From positions 62,001 to 126,000 of the forward strand of contig CM022369.1 in assembly GCA_011800155.1 (NCBI GenBank): DNA of 64,000 nt, in the 5' to 3' direction. Of this stretch, positions 31,499-44,031 are shown piece by piece. The notes under the pieces were generated by a model. The model was given only the letters and a program-made list of their open reading frames with translations, searched no databases and had not been told where the DNA came from. How positions within the stretch are numbered: position 1 is the first letter of the stretch; the number at the start of each line of letters is the position of its first letter. Position numbers and translations under genes: made by a program. This DNA is from Flammulina velutipes. Lineage: Eukaryota > Basidiomycota > Agaricomycetes > Agaricales > Physalacriaceae.

Positions 31499-34400
31499 CC
31501 GCATCGTCGTCAACACCAGCCGGCCTTGGGATCGCAGTATTTATCTGTATTCCTGCCATCGTCGGGACCATCCTCTTATTCTATTCCATTCGATTTTTCA
31601 TTCGATACTTCACCGAGCGTTACAAGAGATACTTACTCCGCTCTGAGGAAGTCCGCAACCAGGAGGCCCATCACGCATTCCACAGACAGAAAGATCTTGA
31701 ACGCATCTGCAAGGACGCGTGGAACGAATACAAATACAAGACGAACACTCCAGCACGTCGCACTGAGGAGGCCCTCCGTCGGTGGAAGAAGAATTCCGAA
31801 TTCCGCATTGCCCGTCATAAAAAACTTGGTCCGTCGGCTCTATCTTTAGCTGAGGGCCGTCGAAGCTGATATCCCACAGGTCCGTCGACCCCCCTACTCA
31901 ACGCAATCAATCAAGAGTACATGGATAAATACTATCCTGATCACACTACTCTTCTCCGGCGGCAGCAGGATCAGCTGCAGGCGTCGCAGCTCTCTCCAAC
32001 CCCCAGTCGAGCACTCCCCTACCATAGTCAGATGCTTGCGACATCGACTCCGGTACAATCCCACTCCATGCAACCACAATCTATTCCAGTACGCAATCCC
32101 TATATCCCCTACAATCAGATGCCTATGGCATCAACTCCAGTACAACCCCGCCCACCTCAATCCCCCTTCATGACACCCACTGTTGGTGTCCCATCCCATT
32201 CCCCAATGTCTAGCCTAGGCATACCTGGAAACTCAATGGCAACATGTCCATGGAAAGACAGTCCGTTGACATCCTCCATTCGTGCTGCATATACGTCGCG
32301 TGTTACCGGTCGACCATACACCAAAGCACCTTCACGTCCCCCGCCCGCCGCCAGTGTTCCAAATGATGTCTCCTCCAGCGTTCCAGATGACATCCTTGTC
32401 GAAGCCGCCCAACTTGGACGTCCTGAGGACTTCCTTCCCGACGATCTGCTGGACAATGTTGTCTACGCTAGCAATCCCGTCGAAGTCAGATATGATGTCA
32501 ATGAATTTGCACCAGTCGTAGACGAAGACGAAGACGAAGAGTGTCTATTTGAAGAGGCTGAGAGGCGGATGAGTAAGTTATCCTCCGAAGTCTTAATCCT
32601 TGATATTCATCCATCCCGATTCTAGTAAAGCAAGGGAAACAGCCTGCTGTCGGCGAACGTCCTGGGCTCGATGGAAATAGTCCGTTCAAAATCGTTGTAG
32701 TGTAGCATTCCAATCTTACCATTTGACTCGCAGACCCGAAAGCATCAAGTGATCTCTTACGAAGACGTGCAGAATACCCTGGAATCACCAACGACTATGT
32801 GGTTCTGCCTGTACCAGATGGAGGGGAACGAGTGAATAGCGAAGGAGATACCGTTTTTGCAAGTACGAAATTACACTACCTGTAAGTCAACCAGTGCTAT
32901 ATCATAAACACCTAACATATGCCTCGTCGTTAGAGGAACAAAGGTCTCCATCAAGTCCGACGTCTTTCGATCCACGGATGGCTATCTCAACAAACAATTC
33001 ATTGCGGCGCTTGCAGAGGCCATGAAGCTTGATGTCAAAGCTAACCGGAGGGACAATATCCCTCTGCTGCAGGATTTTTCTACCTATTCGGATAAAGAAT
33101 GGCATTCTCTGTAAGAGTTAACTAGTGCATCTATCTTTTTCCCGTATTGATTCAAAGCTGTACAGCATAGCGCACAAATTAAACTTTCACAAGAAACAGT
33201 TAAACGGGCAACCGGCCAAGAAAACAACTCGTTTGAAGGCTCGTTTACACAAGAATGGTTTAGAGCGACAAAACAACGCGACAAAACCTCTTGTGCGAGG
33301 TTCTCAAGACAACAGGTCACCAGCGGGAAAGGAGCAATTTCGTATTCATGTATGATTTTTTCCCCTGACTTTATCTTCTGATCTCACTGTTTTCTGTAGG
33401 TGAAGCGCATGGCTGAAATCTTTGAAGAGGAAGAGAGAACCACCAATGTGCCTCTCAGCAACACTATCCTCCCAGATTCATCGTCATCGATTGATAGTGA
33501 AGTTGTGAGTATCAATCATGGTGAATGTACGCAAAAATGTCCAGTTCACACATTTTTTAGAGAGTGCAAGTGAATGAAATGTCGGACCAACTCAAAGAAA
33601 TCCTTACACTGTTGAAATCACAAAGCACCCATGCAACGAATGCCCAACACTGTAATGATGGAATGGATCCTGCACCGCTACTTTCATCCCAGAAGGAGGC
33701 AGCTTCCGAGATGGAGATTGATAATCTTCCGGCAGAGGACCTTTGCTATCCAATCGTCCCCCTTCCTTCATCCGCGTCGCCTTTATCTCGCGCACCACTT
33801 CCTGCGCATCTGGCTCGTGTCGATATAGCACCGGAGCTCGACCGCCTTCCGGTGAATGCCGTTTCTTATCCAACCATCCCCCTCCATTCATCTGTGCTGT
33901 CCTTAACCCAGGCGTCTCATTCAACTGCTGAACAAAACCCGCGTCCTCACAAAAGAAACATGAGTTACTCAATCTCGTCCCCTTCCTCGTCTCCGCTTGC
34001 CAAGAAGAGCAGGAATGAAAAAATCACAATCTCGACAAAAACCTACGGTACATTGGTGTTCGACAAAAACATCGTCCCAGCAGACTACCCTCATTTCATG
34101 CTATCGGGCTTCGACCAACTACTCCAAATATGGGATGATTTTCTACCTGAATGGAACCCGCCTGCTGAGTGGACTGTTCGCCTAGACATAGATGGGGTGA
34201 AGCTCATACCAGCCAAACATCTAAAGGCAATGTTCTCTCGCAATCCTCATCGACCAGGCATTTGGGAGCGGCGCGACGATGCGTGGCGTGAATGGGATGT
34301 GAGCCCTGATATCCCACTCCACCATTCACTCATCAGCTGACCTTATCATTAGCACATAATGAAGGCGTACATGAAGCTTGGCCCAGAGGGAACACTGCTC

Positions 34401-34859
34401 AAATTTGATCTTGAATCCCTAGGCGAAAAAGGAGCAATGCGAAAAATGAAGGAAGTACTTCGGAAGGAGCGAAGTAGTATGAACGCTCAAGAGATAGAAC
34501 AATACTGGGATGAGGAGACGTTCAACCAGGAGTTCAGAACACGAGGTAACTCCAAGGCGAAATGTGTTCTAATGAGCAGGGAGTCCAAGAAATGCGAGCG
34601 GCACAGGCAGCTTTTGGATGTGCAGAATCGCAAGGCGGATGCCCAGAGCACTTCAGAACTTGTCATACCCTCAGGGATCGAGCGCTTCTGGGGTCCAGAT
34701 ATCTACAAGAGGGAATTTACGAAGAGGAGCAACGCGCAGCTTATCTTACGGCACAAACAGCTCATGGCCATAGGACCCAGAGTCGGTACTGATGTGGTGG
34801 ACAATATGAGGGCTTCAGGAGGGGCAACAGGTGGAATCTCTATCCAGTCGTCACTGTGA
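31499..34859 (+). CDS. Multi-exon gene of unknown function with one membrane segment
   Basis: The readable part begins after a 3' splice site near 31490 and encodes a hydrophobic segment (GIAVFICIPAIVGTILLF) followed by basic helical sequence (RYFTERYKRYLLRSEE, WNEYKYKTNTPARRTEEAL). Splicing at 31829-31880 joins KKL to GPSTPLLNAINQEYMDKYY. A Pro/Gln/Met-rich stretch (31950-32280) follows, then an acidic patch (VDEDEDEE), a basic region (KKTTRLKARLHKNG), a Ser-rich linker and an ordered C-terminus (TYGTLVFDKN, WDDFLPEWNPPAEWTVRLD, MRKMKEVLRKERSS, GIERFWGPDIY). The joins keep frame across about seven introns, so the gene is real and seems intact; the first exon with the start codon was not found and may lie near 31.1-31.4 kb. 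I do not recognise the family. Confidence 0.6.
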
Positions 34860-37480
34860 TAGCCAACCTGTGACATGCGCCCATGCTCTCATTCGGACAG
34901 AGAACAGGATGGTTCAGCCGGAGAAGGAGATCTGGCGGGGGATCTGGCATTATACATACATGATGTAGGTTGAAGTGTTGATGAATATAAGTAAAGCCTG
35001 TGGTTGTCCCGCTCTTCCTGCACGGACTCTAGCTTAGCGACCTTCACGATCTTGGGCGGCAGGCCGATGAGACGTTTTCAATCGAGCATCAAATCTTTCA
35101 TTCGGCGCATTCCTTGCGCTTGCGCCAGCCTTCGCCGTCCTGCAGGTCAGAGACATGGATTCTACGTCTATCGAAGTCAGAGATCACTCCGTCCTTCTTC
35201 GTAATTGTGGGGAGGAATGAGACGTCTTCGATCGTTTTTCCTGGAGTTGAAGTTCAGGTCGACCTTCCAGCAACATTGATCAAGAACTTACCCTCCTTCC
35301 CTTTCAATACATCGCGCTCATAGTCTTGTAGGTGTTTGGAGTGGCCAAGAACAAGTGGACCAAGTTCTATTGAGCCATCCTTTAGCGAGAACCCTGGTTT
35401 AGGCATCATGCTGTGTTTCGAGGTCAGTAGAGTTGAACATTGGGCTATGAACAGACAGCCAGTGCCAGCAGGTATGGGGTCATCATCATCGTCTGTCTCA
35501 TTATCGAAAGAAGAGGCCTCATTCGCGATACGGAGCAACTTCGAAGTCAGATACGTCCGACTCGGTTTTGGAGGTCTACATTGTCTGGTGGAGAAGGTAA
35601 GAACTTTCCTAATAATGGACCCATAACTTACCTGACTATTGCACGCGTCTTCATCGTCTGACTCTAACAATATGGTCAGTGATGGAAAATGGGGCCGACG
35701 AGTTGGAGAACCTTCGGATTAGTATGATTAAGCTATGATTCAAACCTGTGGCATTTTTAATTAACACTGATTAATCGATCCCATTGTTCGTGCAAGCGTA
35801 TGCGTGTCAAAACACTGATTAAACACAGTATTAAACCGTGAAATGCGTCGCTTCAAACGACGTGGTGTAGCCGCCGGCAAACGGATAGCCCGTTGCGCCA
35901 GAAATATAGTGTGGCGCATTATATATGTACTTGAACAGGGAAGAGACACCGACGCCCCCCAAGCCGTTGAACGTGCTTGAAAGAGAAGTGAGAAAAGGGT
36001 GGCATACGAGAGATTAGCTCGCCGTGGGATTTGATTGGTCGTGCTTAGTCGACAAGACTGATATTTTTTGCTCTTCAACCACCACCACCACCACCACCAC
36101 CACCACCACCACGTCGACAACGGAAGCGCAAAAGACGGCAAGCAGTGCGACCTCTGGTGCGTCCGTATATCAGTTTTCATCGTTCTTCTCTGATTTTGAT
36201 AGCTCTCTTACCGTTGACTGGTTGATCGCTCCCAACGCCATCGCCTCGCGAGACAGCGAGGGCCCGCTGTCTCTGGTGCGTCGTCTACATCACCGTTCGT
36301 TCTTTTCCTGACGTTAGTAGCCCCTCCCAACGACGTAATCGGGATACAGACGAACCGAGAGAGATCCCAGTGCATCCGCGTGTCGTACTCTCAGGCTCTT
36401 CTGGCACATTGCAATTACTTTCGTTGGCTCGTCATCTCTCCTTCAGCACTTCCGCGCCGCATCTTGGAGTCGTCGATCGGCTCTCCGTGCGTTGTCATCC
36501 GTTTTCTTGACACGCCCTCCCAACTGCCATTGGACGCCCATTTTCAACTCACCCGCCTACCCCACCTTCGCAAGACCTTCAAACACGGTATGTGGATGAG
36601 CCATCAGTTTTGTACGACCTATTAACGAATTCAGCAGTTTCGGGTTCTTGCCAACATCAAGCAATCATGACCCGCCTTTTCTATCACATTCATATATCTC
36701 GCCGTCTCCTAGAGTTCGTAGCTCCCAACGTCAACAAAGCAACGCAAATCTTGGTCGCCGTACGGCGAAGACATGCCGCAGAGGTCGGTCGCCATGGGCT
36801 ACGCTGGTTTCTAATGTCAGTAAATGTGTTGTCCTTCTTCCGCTGTTCTTGACGCGTCTTAACCTAGGAACGATTATCATCGATCACGCTCAGACAAACA
36901 CCGTCACATTACCGTTCGCGTATGCCTCCGGAATGGCACACACATTGGGACGGTCCATCATTACAAACACCGCCAGGGCGGTAAGAAGTCGATATACTTC
37001 CCCCTTCCTGCGTACGCCAATCCGTGATATATCTGGACTCCATTGAATGTTTCTGAAGGAGTCAAAAAAAGTAGATTTCTTGTTTCTTGGTAGATATTCA
37101 CTCGTACCGAACTTGAATATTATATCTGTGTGTTCCCAATAGCTAGGCAATTTTCAATTAATTAAAGGCGAAAGAATTTGAAAGTGTGACGCACTCCAAC
37201 AATTATAGCGTGCACTCTGCAACCTGCTTATCCACCCGCAAGAGAGCATCGTCAGGCTTCAGCATTTTCCCTATCTCTAGGAGCTTGTTTCCAGAAAGGC
37301 CCGTCCTCGGGGAGCTGTAAAAGGTGTTTATATTCAGCATGATCCAAAAGTTCTCGCATGTTTTGACACCTTTTGTCATATACCGACGCCATCTTACTTG
37401 CCGCTGCCCAAAAAAGACCATCTAAATCAGACTGCCCCGCAATCGAACGCCAGAGGCGGTAAGAATTGGGTATTGGTTGG
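34860..37480. other. Mostly non-coding region with isolated coding-like pieces
   Basis: On the minus strand, 35254-35670 encodes a frame-consistent piece (FSLKDGSIELGPLVLGHSKHLQDYERDV) with two intron-like breaks; I cannot extend it to a full gene. On the plus strand 36.4-37.0 kb gives coding-like words (VTLPFAYASGMAHTLGRS) without recognisable family. On the minus strand near 37.2-37.45 kb a helical piece (LLDHAEYKHLLQLPEDGPFW) may be an exon of unknown origin. No complete gene called. Confidence 0.3.
36078..36112. repeat. (ACC)n microsatellite
   Basis: About eleven and a half uninterrupted ACC/CCA units. Encodes poly-Thr or poly-Trp only in chance open frames. Confidence 0.95.
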
Positions 37481-37489
37481 GAGGCCAGA

Positions 37490-39740
37490 GAGTTGTGGAA
37501 ACTTACGCAGGAGAGTCATTTAACGCCATCGGTCATGACACGACGACGACGACGCGCTACTACCATCCTGGCCTTAGTTACAGGTGCACAGCGAGCAACA
37601 ACGAGAAGGAGATCGGATATGTGCATACAAGTTGCCCGATATCACTACGGACCGAGCAATAGGAGTCGTAGTAGCGGCCTGCAACGTAGTTGAGTTTATT
37701 GGGTTCATGTTTGTGAGAGCTAAACGTACGTGATCACCAGTAAGCATTACGGTGAACGATTCCAGCACGATGAGAATCCAAGACAGCGCCTTTCGATTCG
37801 GGTCGAAGAGGATCACTGGAACAGTATTAGCATGTCCCACCATACCAAGGCAACAACGAGACTTACTATATCCCGACAAGACCAATAAAACAGCAGTCCA
37901 AGACATCCCGCTTCGCCGTCTTGATGACATCAGCGTGCGAGTGTGGCATACACTTGCGACCGAGAACAAGAACACGCAATCATTCACTCGCAAGTTCGTC
38001 CATCCTCTCAAGGATATCGGCGACCCGCTCTTCAGTGATCGCAATACACTCATCGCCAAGCTCCATGAAGGAGCATCGCTCCAAGACATGTTCAACGGCC
38101 CCCTTCATATCTATTAAGCGGAACTGTAAGCATTGTGAACTAGTGAGCGAACGATTAGAGACTTACAGATCAGATAGCATAGTCTTTAGCATCAGCAGAG
38201 GCATCTTCCGGAAGCGTCAAGTCGAACGTGTGCTCGACAAGCATTTCATAATGACCGTCTATTTGGGCATGAGTGAATGCTCCTTGAGTGCTGTACCTCG
38301 ATTCTACCCTTTGTATAATGCCCTGCTGGGGGAGACGTGCAAAACAACCCGAGCGAGTGCCTGACCTCCGGTGTGCTGCTTGCGGAGCGGCTGGGTCATG
38401 AATAGAGTATGAGTTCAACGTCTCGCAAAGAAAGAAAACAACAAACAGATGCGGTTTACCGTGCCCTGCCTCGCGAAGACTTGGAGGGCAACTTCAGTTG
38501 GGTCGCCGTTGACATCCCAGTCTCCTCCTTCCAAGAGACGAAGGGTAGCCAGAGCCGCACTCTGAACTAGATCTCTGAATGCGCCGTACAGTCTATCGAT
38601 GTGAATGATGTCATCCCCACAAATCATCGTCCTCATTCTCCTGTTGAGCCTTAATTGTCTCTTAACGAGTCGACTATTGAGATGGTTCCTCGTGGATGGT
38701 AAGGACTAAGTCAAAGGTCAGTACTATGGCTCCACTATATACGATCAACTGACTATTTCCCCGTCTCGACGATGAAGTTGTCCGACTTTAGTTTCGCATT
38801 TCTCGATGACTGGCTTGGAGGGAACCCAAGCTTTGCGCAGAACCATTTTGTCAACCGCGATAGTTCCCGCCTTTGAACAGATATCCAAAACCCCGGCTCT
38901 AAGAACAAGTCGGTCAGACTGGGAAAGGAATGGAAATGCCCTCGGAACTTACAAGGTTCCCACAGCGTCCATCCGGCGCACCAAAGCGTTCCGCAGTGGT
39001 AGATCTCGACACGTAACAGAGAGAGAGTCAAGTTGACGGCTGCCACCAATGACGCGGAAAGCAAGGATATAGCCGTGGCGATGGAATCCTGGATTTTCCC
39101 AAAACCAGAACCAGTACAACAATCGCGCAACCCAAAAGATTATACGCAAGCCAATTCAATCGGATTTATAGAGTAGTGCCTGGGACTCCCATGGCGACGG
39201 GGCATTGTGTCTGAATTTGGCGAAACTAGATGCAGAGTTGATTTCTCTGCGTTCCATAGCTACTGCGATCTTGCCCAGCTCTGTTTTCATGCCGGTCATC
39301 ATGACTACGGCACGCGCACGACCTTCGGTGACCTGGGACCCAGTGTGTATCATGCTGACGTGGTCACCTACGGGGTCGTTGAGCGTGTCGTAAATATTGG
39401 TAACAGGAAGCGACTCGCCTGTGAGCAAGGGTTCGTAGCATCCGAGTTTCTTGTCCATCGATGATTCGAGCATCGGGGACGATGTCGCCTATGTTGACAA
39501 GAATGATATCGCCCACGACAACGTCCTCATTAACTGCTGACGCTGAGTGGCGAGCAACGGTGGCGGCGACTGGACATTTGAGCAATGGATTGGTGGCCTG
39601 CGGATGGGAGTAAGTATCGGAATAGGTTACCAGAGATCAAATGAAGCGCACGTTTCTCGGCCATGGGCAACCCGAAGTCGTCCTCGCCATCCTCGTTTCT
39701 CCGTCGTTTGTGCCCTTTCCCGTGTAGACCGAATGCTGTT
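37490..39740 (-). pseudogene. Decayed ENA-type (IID) P-type cation ATPase
   Basis: Recognisable blocks in order: VVGDIILVNIGDIVPDARIID, CYEPLLTGESLPV, MIHTGSQVTEGRARAVV, TELGKIAVAMERRE, RNALVRRMDAVGT, DICSKAGTIAVDKMVLRKAW, WDVNGDPTEVALQVFARQ, MLVEHTFDLTL, GAVEHVLERCSFMELGD, IMLTGDH-like, and VARCAPVTKARMVV. These belong to fungal Na+/K+ efflux ATPases. Lesions: a frame change just before TGES; the DKTGT phosphorylation motif reads SKAGT, missing the phosphorylated Asp; an in-frame TGA in ELASE*LRVL; and the TGDGVND hinge has lost a Gly and gained one base. The N-terminal membrane part is absent; recognisable sequence begins about 240 bp from the tyrosine recombinase stop. Not able to pump. 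Confidence 0.85.
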
Positions 39741-39980
39741 CCAGAAGTTTTCGGTATGGCAGGGTGTAGAGAGATACTTCAAAGTAGCTTTTCGACAGAT
39801 CATTGCCAGAAGACGGGAAATTTTCATAAGCAATCTCAAGCTAGAGTATTGATATTAATGTTCATGAGTGAGCAGGGAGGAAGAAATTGGCCAATTACCC
39901 GAACAAAGAGCTAGTGGGAATTCAAAATTCGGCGAACACATAAAACATGAGGTTGGAATGGTTTTGAAAGTGCACAATGT

Positions 39981-41644
39981 TTATGCACAGTGACAGGACC
40001 GATTACAGGAAAAACACTTCATCGCAGGTGCCCGGTCGAAGTTGAAAAAGTCACCTCTGCGTAAAGTACCCCCATCGTTCCATGAGATCAGATATTTGAC
40101 GATAGTCAAGTGCGAAAAGTCGCTCGACCATCCCCCGTACTCGCAAATTTGACGCAGTGGCCACCGTAACTCTCCAGATAACCATTGAGTCCCGCCTCGC
40201 CGAAAAGAGTGGGTAGCAAAGGAGTAAACATCATCAACACCAATGTCCACCAGGTTGTTACGGAAGTACTGACAGAACGTCTGCGCGCTCTGTGTCATTA
40301 TGTCAACTGGGACACACTGAAACTAGTGGTGACTTACCATACTACGACTGTCCATCATCAGCGGCTCGTGGTATTTGTCCACCATGCGGAATATTGCGCC
40401 GTCCTGAATATCTGATTCCTTCAACCATTGAATCACTGCGCGCACGGGACACAGATGGCTCATAGCCATCGGAAACCTGCGTACAATGAATGGCTTGATG
40501 TCTGTAGATGCGTTAGCACCGTCACTCTGCGAGACAAAGGCTCACCCACTCCCAAGCTGGTGTGTTTTGCGGAACGGGAGTGTAAGAGTCAGAGACGGAA
40601 TTCCCGATTCGTCGAACTCCAGCCTGATATCGTGCAGCTGAATCTTGAGGACCTCGTCGATCCTGAGAAGGCATACAAAGGCCAGGCAGTAGATGGCGTG
40701 GAGACAGCGACGCAGCTTTGGGCCACACCAATCACCCTGAGGTGGTCCTGCCATACACGCAGAGTTCCATTGGTATAGTTGTCGAATGAGATCCTACAGA
40801 AGTATGTTTCCGCATATCCAGTTCTAGGTAAAGGAATACACACTGCTGAGATTGCCCTGGAACTGGTGGGAACCTCCCCGTGAATTTGAACCTAGTATCA
40901 ATAAGCCGATGAATACTTCTCCAGATAATGGAACAACTTACCTTCCGACGATGAAGGCCACGAAAGTACCTTGCGAGAACGAGAGACAAGGACGGATTCC
41001 CGTGGCCAGTTTTAGCATCCCAACTAAGACTACCCTTCCCTCCATCGATACCGAATCCCATCGAAACAGCGGAACGCATTTTGGAGGCCTTCGACCAAGA
41101 CCCGATGGGCCCTTCATGAGGTTTTCCGTGTCTGTCTTGCCCATCACATCTACTTTCTTTCAATAGCTGTATCATGAAGCAATAAAGCGACTGACTCAGC
41201 CATAATCCAAGCGATTATCCAGAAGTCAGTCTCGGTATCGAGCTGGGTAATTTTGTAGACGTTCACTCCAGGGGCTATAAAATTTTCTTCGATGCAGTAT
41301 TTGTTGAAGGCTGCCATCAAACTAACACCGGAGATCAGGATGGCAGACTGAACTGAAAAAAGGAGAACATACCTTCTATATGCCATGTCAGTCCTGTCCT
41401 TGACTGCCTTGGAGGCTGCAGACAAGATACGTGCAACAGACTGTTGGCCGAGCCCGCTTCGAACAGTCTCGCCAGGATCTGAACTAGATGGCGCGACCTC
41501 CCTTTGGATGCTGAGAGAGGACACGGAGCCGATGAGTTCCTTCACTTCATCGATGTCGTCTACGAGGTCTGTATCATTTTCCGATGTATCATTGAGTATA
41601 GCGTTGAGAAAAAAGTGCGACGATATCCTCGAAGGTAGAGACAT
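39981..41644 (-). CDS. Tyrosine recombinase 1 (Crypton-like)
   Basis: A site-specific recombinase of the lambda-integrase fold. N-terminal SAM-like core-binding part: AYRSLMAAFNKYCIEENF and WIIAWIMAE; then ASKMRSAVSMGFGIDGGKG, GNPSLSLVLARYFRGLHRRK and VPTSSRAI. Catalytic part: LLRIDEVLKIQLHDI (first Arg), LCPVRAVIQWL, THSFRRGG (His and second Arg), YGGWSSDF and TIVKYLISW (candidate nucleophile Tyr). Six GT-AG introns restore one frame without any stop: the first ends VLRG-like at about 41338, the second joins MAE to HGKPHEG. It ends 40 or so residues after the Tyr, so the GCR1-type DNA-binding domain of classical Cryptons is absent. Start at MSLPSRIS; a longer start at 41803 is possible. Adjacent to the truncated P-ATPase. 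Confidence 0.8.
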
Positions 41645-42028
41645 GGTGATGGGAGGAGAGGGAAGACTCGGTATCTTCAATAGGAGCGCCAGGCCCGCAC
41701 GGCTAAGACATGCGCCACAAAATAGTGACACGTGACACAATATGGCTCCAGCATTTCGTAAGGTAGAGCTGTAATGAAATAGACAGTTAGTAGAAATAGG
41801 CAAGTCTACAATATGATAGCGGTATTGAATGGGCTGGAGATAACAGGATACAGTATGTTATATAAGGTAGTGTCATGGGTAAATAAAAAAGCATAAAATA
41901 CCCACTTGCTTCGTCGTCGTCGACATCGTCCTTTTCATGCCTCATCGACCTCCTCGTCATACAGTCGCCAGTGCTGCCAGGGTTTGCGCGTGGGCAAGAC
42001 AGTGGTCGTCACCCACTCAGGCGTACAA

Positions 42029-42600
42029 AATATTGGTAGCAGATACAGCGACATTCAAAGCGAACGCAGCAAGGCGACGATCCATCGCGGAGGAAGGCTT
42101 GAGAGTTGTCAATAAGACAATCGGACGGCCTGGGGTGTACGTACCGGAAGGAAAGGAATGACAATGGTAGTAGCTGTGGGACGAGCAAGTACTAAAGCTG
42201 AGAAATGTCAGGAAAAAGCTCATCGTAAATGAAAAGGGCGCCAGGACGTACGAGATTTTTTTGTAACAGGTTCAGCGACGTTCATAGCGAGCGCAGCAAG
42301 GCGACTGTCCATCACCGAAGAAGGCTTAAAGATCGGTTGTCAGTAAGACAGTCAGACGGCCTGAGCGCACGTACCGGAGGGAAATGAATAAACAATGGTA
42401 ACACGAGCGAGCTGTAAATCTGGGAAACGTCAGATAAAGCTCATCGTAAACGGACAGGACGTCAGTACGCACAAGGTTTTACTTGTAGTGACGTTCAAAG
42501 CCAGCGGAAACAAGGTGGCCATTCAGGACAGCGGCTGCAGTGTGGTTGTTAGTAAGGCAGTTGGACGGCCTTGAAGCACGTACAGGAGGAGCTGAAGGAG
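42029..42600. repeat. Diverged tandem array, period about 215-225 bp, three copies
   Basis: Copies start near 42046 (CAGCGACATTCAAAGCGA), 42273 (CAGCGACGTTCATAGCGA) and 42485 (TAGTGACGTTCAAAGCCA), each followed by a GCAAGGCGAC-like block, an AAGAC/CGGACGGCCT block and a CGTACCGGAGG-like block. Identity is moderate, so the duplication is old. It lies upstream of recombinase 1. On the minus strand each copy has a GTACGT next to a coding-like block, which may reflect a duplicated exon. Confidence 0.65.
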
Positions 42601-44031
42601 AATAGGCCCATTGTAGATGTAGGGCACCGCATACGTAGTAGATAGCAACAGCATAAAGCCGATTGCTGAACAATGCACTCGAAATATGTCCGAAGTGCTT
42701 GCTGCCACAAATTTGATAGAGCTTGCCGACATAATATCGAGCAAGTCTAAGGTCCAGCTTTGACGCGCGCAGCGGTGGTGGACGAACACGATGTTGAACT
42801 TTTGAGTCCAATTTCGACGCATGATGGTGAGTGCCAAGAGGATCGGCATGTCCCGCGATGACACGGTGTAGGCATAGACGAACTTGCATTGGCGCGGAGA
42901 AGGCGTAGGGAGATTTCGAGCGCCTGACACGCAATATAAATAACGCTCTCATGATGATAATGGAAAAAGAAAGCTGACATCCCCATTGCTTGATCGTTCT
43001 TACAAGATGCACGATATTGGTCAAGCTGGTCGCCACCGGCGAGATATTTCGTCTAATAGCTGTTGCCTCTTCTTGCTTTCTTTCCAGGCTTTGGGACGTC
43101 GACAACATTGGCAACGACACGAACGTAGAAAACCAAGACGCGGTCATAATACTCGGCACTCGGTCCGCTGCACCTTTGACCATGACGGTAATAATCCAGT
43201 ATCGTCCTCTGAACAGAGAGCAGGACAGCTATCTCGCCCACCGACTCTGAAGCAACGGATGGATCTTTGAATTTAGTCTGACTACGCCTGTCGACGAGGA
43301 ACCACCATTTGAGAATATTGCTAAGCGCCTGCATTCGTCGACAAGGGTTTCGACTACCTTACACTATCGATAACGACTGTCGTCGAGGTACGTGTTCGTT
43401 GTAAGGATCCTTAAACTTCTACAATCTATTCTCTTAGACCGTTCGACGGCGCTATATGCTGTCGGATCGTGGAAAAAAATACCTGACCACCTTGACAAAG
43501 CAAGCACTAGCAGATGATGAACACCTGTCTGAACAATTCAGCTCATGTCATAACATTCAAGAAAAACAATGCCCGACATATCACGAACCTGGCAGAGGCT
43601 ATTGCAGCACTGTAAGTTCTTTTCAGTTCTCCTACAAGTTTCTGAATTAATTGTATTCAGGCTTCTACCCCACACCACGTAGACGGGGAGAGAAATAACT
43701 ACACAATCATTACATTAGATACATAAATATCAACCATGCTGATGATCACTCTTCTCCTTCGACCTAAAGAATTGTCTCGTCAGGAATCTCTGGTCCTGTG
43801 TTACTAGACGTACATACCTTCACTGATGTGCTGCACTCAAGCGGGACCAATGTAGCCAGCTCATCCTGAAAAACGAAACTACGTCGAGAGGATCGTCCAC
43901 CAGTAAAGACAGGTTGAGAAAATAACTGCCTTGTCCGATGAAATACGTCGTTTTTTCGTTGGCCGATTTGTTATGTCAGAGAGAAGACGTGATGGCGATG
44001 GCGATGATGGTGGGGAGGAAGATGGCGGCAG
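42601..44031. other. No confident gene; long minus-strand open frame
   Basis: A 234-residue minus-strand open frame (42479-43183) overlaps the last array copy and a hydrophobic alternative frame (42523-42930, LTIMRRNWTQKFNIV, IGFMLLLSTTYAVPY) that resembles the late part of mushroom multi-pass proteins such as DUF6533. I could not build a gene. The plus strand near 43.44-43.66 kb has a short coding-like piece (HVITFKKNNARHITNLAEAI) of unknown origin. Confidence 0.25.

Noticed and set aside
42479..43183. 234-residue minus-strand open frame as a gene
   Set aside because: It overlaps the tandem array, has no recognisable domain and has competing open frames of similar quality.
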